Assembly (NCBI GenBank): GCA_024234875.1
Contig: JACKNM010000013.1
Span: 1-64,000, forward strand
Length of the DNA: 64,000 nucleotides
Direction of reading: 5' to 3'
Source of the DNA: Ectothiorhodospiraceae bacterium
GTDB taxonomy: Bacteria > Pseudomonadota > Gammaproteobacteria > HK1
Shown: positions 60,048 to 64,000 of the stretch, piece by piece
Numbering within the stretch: position 1 is the first letter of the stretch
Layout of the letters: each line of letters opens with the position of its first letter
Notes under the pieces: model-generated
Database searches by the model: none
What the model saw: only the letters and a program-made list of their open reading frames with translations
What the model was told of the DNA's origin: nothing
Program-made: the position numbers and the translations under genes

Positions 60048-61355
60048 ATGACTGCAACCAGCACGAGCGCCGGCCCGGGACCTGGCGCACACGCGCAGAG
60101 CTACTACGCGGCTACCGCCACCCCGGCACCCCTCCAGCCGCGTCTCGAGGGCACCACTGACGCGGACGTGTGCGTCGTCGGCGGTGGGTTCACCGGCCTC
60201 TCGGCCGCGCTGCACCTCGCCGAGCGCGGCTACCGAGTGGTGCTGCTGGAAGCCCGTCGGATCGGCTGGGGTGCGTCGGGGCGAAACGGCGGGCAGATCG
60301 GCAGCGGCCAGCGCCAGGACGTGCTCTGGATGGAGGCGCGCCTGGGTCGGGACACCGCGCAGCGGCTGTGGGCCCTGGCCGAGGAGGCCAAGACCCTCTT
60401 GCGCGAGCGCATCGAGCGCCATCGGATCGCCTGCGACCATCGCCCGGGAAACCTGCTGGCGATCACCAGGCAGCGCCACGTCGCGGAGTACGCGGCGGAG
60501 GCCGAGCACCTGGCTCGGCACTACGGGTATGACCAGCTCCGCATGCTGGACCGCCCGGCGATGCGTGAGGCGGTGGCGAGCGAGGCCTACGTCGCCGGGC
60601 GACTGGACACCGGCGGCGGCCACCTCCACCCCCTCAATCTCGCCCTCGGACTGGCCGACGCCGCGCGCGCGGCCGGAGCCGTGCTCCACGAGGGCTCGGC
60701 GGTGGTCGGCATCGACTGGGAGCCGACCCCGGTGGTCCGCACCGCACACGGCGCGGTCCGTGCGGCCAACGTCGCGCTCTGCGCCAACGGCTATCTCGAC
60801 GGCCTCGAGCCGCGGGTCGCCGCCAACATCATGCCGATCGTCAACCACGTGATTGCCACCGCGCCGCTCGGCGCCGAGCGCGCCCGGGCGCTGATCCGCG
60901 ACGACGTGTGCGTGGCGGCGACCAAGTTCGTGGTCGACTACTACCGGCTGACCCCGGACCACCGGCTACTCTTCGGCGGCGGCGAGACCTACTCGCCACG
61001 CGAGATGCCCGACGTGCGCGGCTTCGTGCGCCGTTACATGCTGGCGGTCTTCCCGCAGCTCGCCGACGCGCGAATCGACTACGGCTGGAGCGGCACCCTC
61101 GCCATCACCATCAACCGCATGCCCCACTTCGCCCGCGTCGGTCGCCATGGCTTCTGCGCCCACGGCTTCTCCGGCCACGGTGTCGCGCTCACCCAGCTCG
61201 CCGGCAAGCTTCTCGCCGAGGCCATCGCCGGCACCGCCGAGCGCTTCGACCTGATGGCGAGCCTGCCCCACCGGGCCTTCCCCGGCGGCCGCTGGCTACG
61301 CCACCCGCTGCTGGTGGCCGGGATGTTGTGGTACGCGCTGCGGGACCGGTTGTAG
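60048..61355 (+). CDS. FAD-dependent oxidase, PuuB/OrdL-like (DAO family)
   Basis: A 435-residue flavoprotein resembling gamma-glutamylputrescine oxidase and related amine oxidases. YYAATATPAPLQPRLEG is the typical N-terminal lead of this clade. The FAD motif is VCVVGGGFTGLSAALHLAERG, with ARRIGWGASGRNGGQIG following. LTPDHRLLFGGGETYSPR, IDYGWSGTLAITINRMPHFAR and GFSGHGVALTQLAGKLLAEA form the C-terminal part. The substrate could be gamma-glutamylputrescine or another secondary amine. No other puu genes are present. The ATG follows GAGGAT at a somewhat long distance. Confidence 0.9.
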   Translation: MTATSTSAGPGPGAHAQSYYAATATPAPLQPRLEGTTDADVCVVGGGFTGLSAALHLAERGYRVVLLEARRIGWGASGRNGGQIGSGQRQDVLWMEARLGRDTAQRLWALAEEAKTLLRERIERHRIACDHRPGNLLAITRQRHVAEYAAEAEHLARHYGYDQLRMLDRPAMREAVASEAYVAGRLDTGGGHLHPLNLALGLADAARAAGAVLHEGSAVVGIDWEPTPVVRTAHGAVRAANVALCANGYLDGLEPRVAANIMPIVNHVIATAPLGAERARALIRDDVCVAATKFVVDYYRLTPDHRLLFGGGETYSPREMPDVRGFVRRYMLAVFPQLADARIDYGWSGTLAITINRMPHFARVGRHGFCAHGFSGHGVALTQLAGKLLAEAIAGTAERFDLMASLPHRAFPGGRWLRHPLLVAGMLWYALRDRL

Positions 61356-61388
61356 CTCGTCGCCCGAGGGGCCGACCCCACCCCACCG

Positions 61389-61571
61389 CACCGACCGGCC
61401 GAGGTTTCCCGGACTACGCTGACGCTCCGTCCAGGCTACGGGCTCGGTTACCACCTACCGGCGTAGCCCGGGCGGAGCAAAACGCAGCCCGGGATCCAAC
61501 CCGACCCCACCGACCGGCCGAGGCTTCCCGGACTGCGCTGACGCTCCGTCCGGGCTACGGGCTCGGTTGCC
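61389..61571. repeat. REP-type elements within a 64-bp direct repeat
   Basis: Two copies of a 64-bp unit (61389-61452 and 61508-61571) lie 119 bases apart and differ at only a few positions. Each holds a REP unit on the minus strand (61403-61439 and 61522-61558), and a third, plus-strand REP unit (61463-61497) lies between them. All begin GTAGCC and carry GGAGC in the middle and CCCGG near the end. They match the pair at 8126-8204. The last unit supplies the TAG stop of the HAF-repeat gene. Confidence 0.75.
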
Positions 61572-62784
61572 GCGTGCCCGCGCTGCCCGGGGGATCGGCG
61601 TCCCCTCGATCGCCGGGACGCGAGCGGCGCCAGGCGCGGCCCCTCCGCGACACCGCGGCCCACAGACCCGGCACGAGCAGCATGACGACGATTGGCTCGG
61701 GCACGTCCACTCCGGCGATGTCCACCGGGGTCAACAGGTAGGCATGGGAGAGGATGTTGCTCGTGGGGGACGGGCCGCGGACGATGATCTGCCCGAGGTC
61801 GTTGATCGCGACCGCGTCGTCGAGCGAGAGACCGAAGAGCGGATCGAGGGGATCGATGAGCGTGTCGAGCCGGATCATGCCCGTGGTCGCATCCCACAGG
61901 AACGGCGAGGAGCCGCTGGTCCCGACGACCTGACCATGGTTGTTGATCCCGGTGGCGCGGGTGAGCCCCGCTGCCGGACCGCCGAGGTCACCGAGGTCCG
62001 TCATTCCGACACCGTCCTCCCACAGGAACGCCCTGACCCCAAAGCCGAACTGGACATCTCCGACGGCCTGGCCCAGGTCGTTGATGGCGTAAGCCGCGCT
62101 GGCTCCGCCGCCCGCGAGGGTGCCCATGCTGCGCATCCCATCGGTCTCGTCCCAGATGAAGGCACGGAACCCGTCACCCGATGCCGCCTGCCCGACCACC
62201 CGGCCCGCCTCGTTGACGGCATAGGCGGCGCTGAAGTCCGCGCCCCCCGGCAGGTCGCCGAGGTCGAGAACGCCACCCGCGGGATCCCAAAGGAAAGCAT
62301 GCGTCGTACCCGCGATGCCGCGCGAGCCGACGACCTGGCCGATATTGTTGATGCCGAAGGCAGCGCTGAACCCGGCCGCCCCGACGAGGGCGCCCAGGTC
62401 CTGCATCCCGCTCCCCTCGCGCCACAGGAACGCACTCCAGCCGGCCGACGTGGTGCCCGCTCCGACGACATCGCCGAGGTCGTTGATGCCCTGGGCAAGA
62501 CTGCTGTCGAACCCGCCCGAGAGGTCCCCGAGGTCGGTCGGGAGACCCTGCGGGCCCCAGCGCACCGCCCGCCGATCTCCGGCGGGTGTGTAGCTCTCCC
62601 CCGCGACCTGGCCGGCGTCGTTGATCGCCCACGCCAGCGACTCGTCGACGATGCTGGAGAGGGCGCCCAGATCGGTCGAGCGGAAGGTGGGGACAGCCTG
62701 CGCGGCGGTGAGTGTCGACAGGCAAGCGACAGCGAACAGCAGTCGAAGTCTGCGGGCTCGAGTCGGGCGGGATCCCTCGCTCAT
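61555..62784 (-). CDS. HAF-repeat PEP-CTERM protein
   Basis: A 409-residue exported protein. After a signal peptide (LRLLFAVACLSTLTAAQA) come seven HAF-type repeats of about 45 residues, each with the pattern GINxxGQVVG followed by AFLW. Examples are GINDLGDVVG, GINNIGQVVG, AVNEAGRVVG and AINDLGQAVG. They probably form a beta-propeller. The C-terminus has a PEP-CTERM signal VPEPIVVMLLVPGLWAAV plus SRRGRAWRR, then about 20 extra residues that end in a stop provided by a REP element. The ATG at 62784 was chosen for the signal peptide. Confidence 0.85.
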   Translation of the reverse strand: MSEGSRPTRARRLRLLFAVACLSTLTAAQAVPTFRSTDLGALSSIVDESLAWAINDAGQVAGESYTPAGDRRAVRWGPQGLPTDLGDLSGGFDSSLAQGINDLGDVVGAGTTSAGWSAFLWREGSGMQDLGALVGAAGFSAAFGINNIGQVVGSRGIAGTTHAFLWDPAGGVLDLGDLPGGADFSAAYAVNEAGRVVGQAASGDGFRAFIWDETDGMRSMGTLAGGGASAAYAINDLGQAVGDVQFGFGVRAFLWEDGVGMTDLGDLGGPAAGLTRATGINNHGQVVGTSGSSPFLWDATTGMIRLDTLIDPLDPLFGLSLDDAVAINDLGQIIVRGPSPTSNILSHAYLLTPVDIAGVDVPEPIVVMLLVPGLWAAVSRRGRAWRRSRPGDRGDADPPGSAGTRQPSP

Positions 62785-62925
62785 GGCAGTCTCTCCGTGA
62801 CAACTCCGGGGGAAGAATCGACGACCGCCGCCGAGGCCGTCAAGGGCGGCAGGCTCACCGGTGCGCGCCCACGGAGCGCATCTCGCCCGGTCACATCGAA
62901 GCGAGAACACGGGCAACGCCCGACG

Positions 62926-63519
62926 TCACCCCAGCACGTCGATCCCTGCCCGCGCGAGCAACGTCGCCGTCTCGTGCAGCGGCAGCCCCATCACCCCCGA
63001 GTAGCTGCCGTCGAGGCGCTCGACGAAGACCGCGGCGCGGCCCTGGATGCCGTAGGCGCCGGCCTTGTCGAGGGGCTCGCCGGTGGCGCAGTAAGCCTTG
63101 CGCTCGGCCGCGGTGGTGGGGCGGAACCAGACCCGGCTCGCGCTGACCCGAACCCGCGGCTCGGCATCGTCGGGGGCGAGCACCGCCACCGCGCTCAGGA
63201 CCTCGTGGGCCCGCCCCGAGAGGCGGGCGAGCATCGCCTCGGCGTCGGCGGCGTCGGCCGGCTTGCCGAGCACCGCATCGTCGAGGACCACCTCGGTGTC
63301 GGCGGCGACGACCACCATCCCGGCCGCCGCCGGAAGCTCGCGCCCGGCCAGGGCCTTGCCGCGTGCCAGCCGCACGACCAGCTCGCGCGGTGACTCACCC
63401 GGTCGCAGCGATTCGTCGATCGACGGATCGACCACCACGCACGCCACCCCGATCTGCTCCAGCAGGGCGCGACGGCGCGGCGATCGGGACGCCAGACAGA
63501 CCCGGGCGGTGGTCACCAC
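62926..63519 (-). CDS. maf: Maf family nucleoside triphosphate pyrophosphatase
   Basis: A 197-residue house-cleaning pyrophosphatase that hydrolyses dTTP/UTP or modified nucleotides to monophosphates. CLASRSPRRRALLEQIGV is the N-terminal signature, VVAADTEVVLDDAVLGKP holds the catalytic Asp region, and GAYGIQGRAAVFVERLDGSYSGVMGLPL is the C-terminal block. The start is one of two adjacent GTG codons (63519 or 63516). A longer frame to 63603 overlaps the preceding NTF2-like gene and is not conserved. Confidence 0.93.
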   Translation of the reverse strand: MVTTARVCLASRSPRRRALLEQIGVACVVVDPSIDESLRPGESPRELVVRLARGKALAGRELPAAAGMVVVAADTEVVLDDAVLGKPADAADAEAMLARLSGRAHEVLSAVAVLAPDDAEPRVRVSASRVWFRPTTAAERKAYCATGEPLDKAGAYGIQGRAAVFVERLDGSYSGVMGLPLHETATLLARAGIDVLG

Positions 63520-63553
63520 CCGGCGCCTACCGGACTCCGCGACGGCGTCGTGC

Positions 63554-63949
63554 TCACCGGTCGATGGTCTTCCAGTAGGTGTCCTTCTTGACCACCCAAC
63601 CATCGCGGAAGGTCCAGATGTCGCAGCCGAGCCAGTCGATGGCGGGGCTGCCGTCGCTCGGCGTGCCCTTCACCGTCCACTCCGAGCAGGCCTTGGTGCC
63701 GTCGGCGGAGACGAAGTGGCTCATGTCGACCCAGCGCATGTCCGGGATGACCGCGTAGCGCGCGCTCAGCACCTCGCCGATGGCCTGCTTGCCGCGCAGC
63801 CGTCGCGCCTCCCAGGGGTCCGGGCCACGCGCCATCAGCCATTCGCAGTCGTCGACGAAGTGGGCGAGGATGCCCGGTACGTCATGGCGGTTGAACGCGT
63901 CCTGGATGGCATCGAGCAACGTGACGGTCACCGCACGCTTCGGGTTCAT
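63554..63949 (-). CDS. NTF2-like (SnoaL) fold protein
   Basis: A 131-residue small protein with the cone-shaped alpha+beta NTF2 pattern: a helix LLDAIQDAFNRHDVPGILAHF, then FVDDCEWLM, and paired strands ending in WLGCDIWTFRDGWVVKKDTYW. Members are ketosteroid-isomerase-like enzymes or ligand-binding proteins. No catalytic residues can be assigned with confidence. The ATG at 63949 is chosen because the fold begins there. It lies 34 bases upstream of maf and may be cotranscribed with it. Confidence 0.82.
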   Translation of the reverse strand: MNPKRAVTVTLLDAIQDAFNRHDVPGILAHFVDDCEWLMARGPDPWEARRLRGKQAIGEVLSARYAVIPDMRWVDMSHFVSADGTKACSEWTVKGTPSDGSPAIDWLGCDIWTFRDGWVVKKDTYWKTIDR

Positions 63950-64000
63950 ACGTGGTCTCCGGTTGGGAAGGCAGCAGGGTCGGTAGGGTGCCAGCACGAC

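Noticed and set aside
1..64000. CRISPR array, prophage, insertion sequence or integrase
   Set aside because: I saw no regularly spaced direct repeats, transposase, integrase, recombinase or phage structural gene anywhere in the window.

Overview
The window is about 64 kb of very GC-rich (roughly 70%) bacterial DNA with dense, mostly ordinary chromosomal genes and no phage, plasmid, transposase, rRNA, tRNA or CRISPR signal that I could see. A DUF4124 protein, a BepA-type periplasmic protease, PEP-CTERM proteins, KpsMTED-type capsule export, a PPi-dependent phosphofructokinase and REP-type repeats point to a Pseudomonadota member, most likely an environmental gammaproteobacterium. This placement is inference from gene content only.

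Layout. 1-20.2 kb: the end of a sensor histidine kinase; an SDR; a dienelactone-hydrolase-type enzyme; a PuuE-type allantoinase; a Fpg/Nei glycosylase with no zinc-binding cysteines; gamma-glutamyltransferase; a chorismate mutase that resembles the fungal/plant enzyme; a membrane redox protein (b-type anchor, 2Fe-2S, degenerate cyclase domain) translationally coupled to an MscS-type channel; a GT1 glycosyltransferase; a PEP-CTERM protein; a three-subunit molybdenum hydroxylase followed by a MoaD-like protein; a TauE exporter; and a SMUG1-type uracil-DNA glycosylase.

20.2-48.5 kb is a surface-glycan locus. It holds GT4 and GT2 glycosyltransferases (one a GT2-GT4 fusion), a pyruvyl transferase, two small methyltransferase-like proteins, a TPR-tailed APH-like kinase, ManC and ManB for GDP-mannose, a heparinase II/III family protein divergent from a beta-helix protein, a pair of SGNH/GSCFA esterase-like proteins, a tail-anchored GapR-like protein, and a minus-strand export operon: lipoprotein, kpsM, kpsT, kpsE, kpsD, GT2. 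The polymer is probably built on the cytoplasmic side with GDP-mannose among its donors, decorated (pyruvyl, possibly acyl or methyl groups), exported by KpsMT through KpsE/KpsD, and trimmed by the lyase-type proteins. No polymerase, flippase, kpsC/kpsS or exosortase is present here.

48.6-64 kb: amine oxidase; branched-chain aminotransferase; a second PEP-CTERM-like protein with an odd C-terminal tail; a DUF5658 membrane protein; a Sel1-type lipoprotein under a palindromic operator-like site; BepA-type protease; PPi-phosphofructokinase; two DAO-family oxidases; membrane pyrophosphatase HppA; an HAF-repeat PEP-CTERM protein; Maf; and an NTF2-like protein. REP-type repeats at 8.1-8.2 kb and 61.4-61.56 kb supply the stop codons of three flanking genes.
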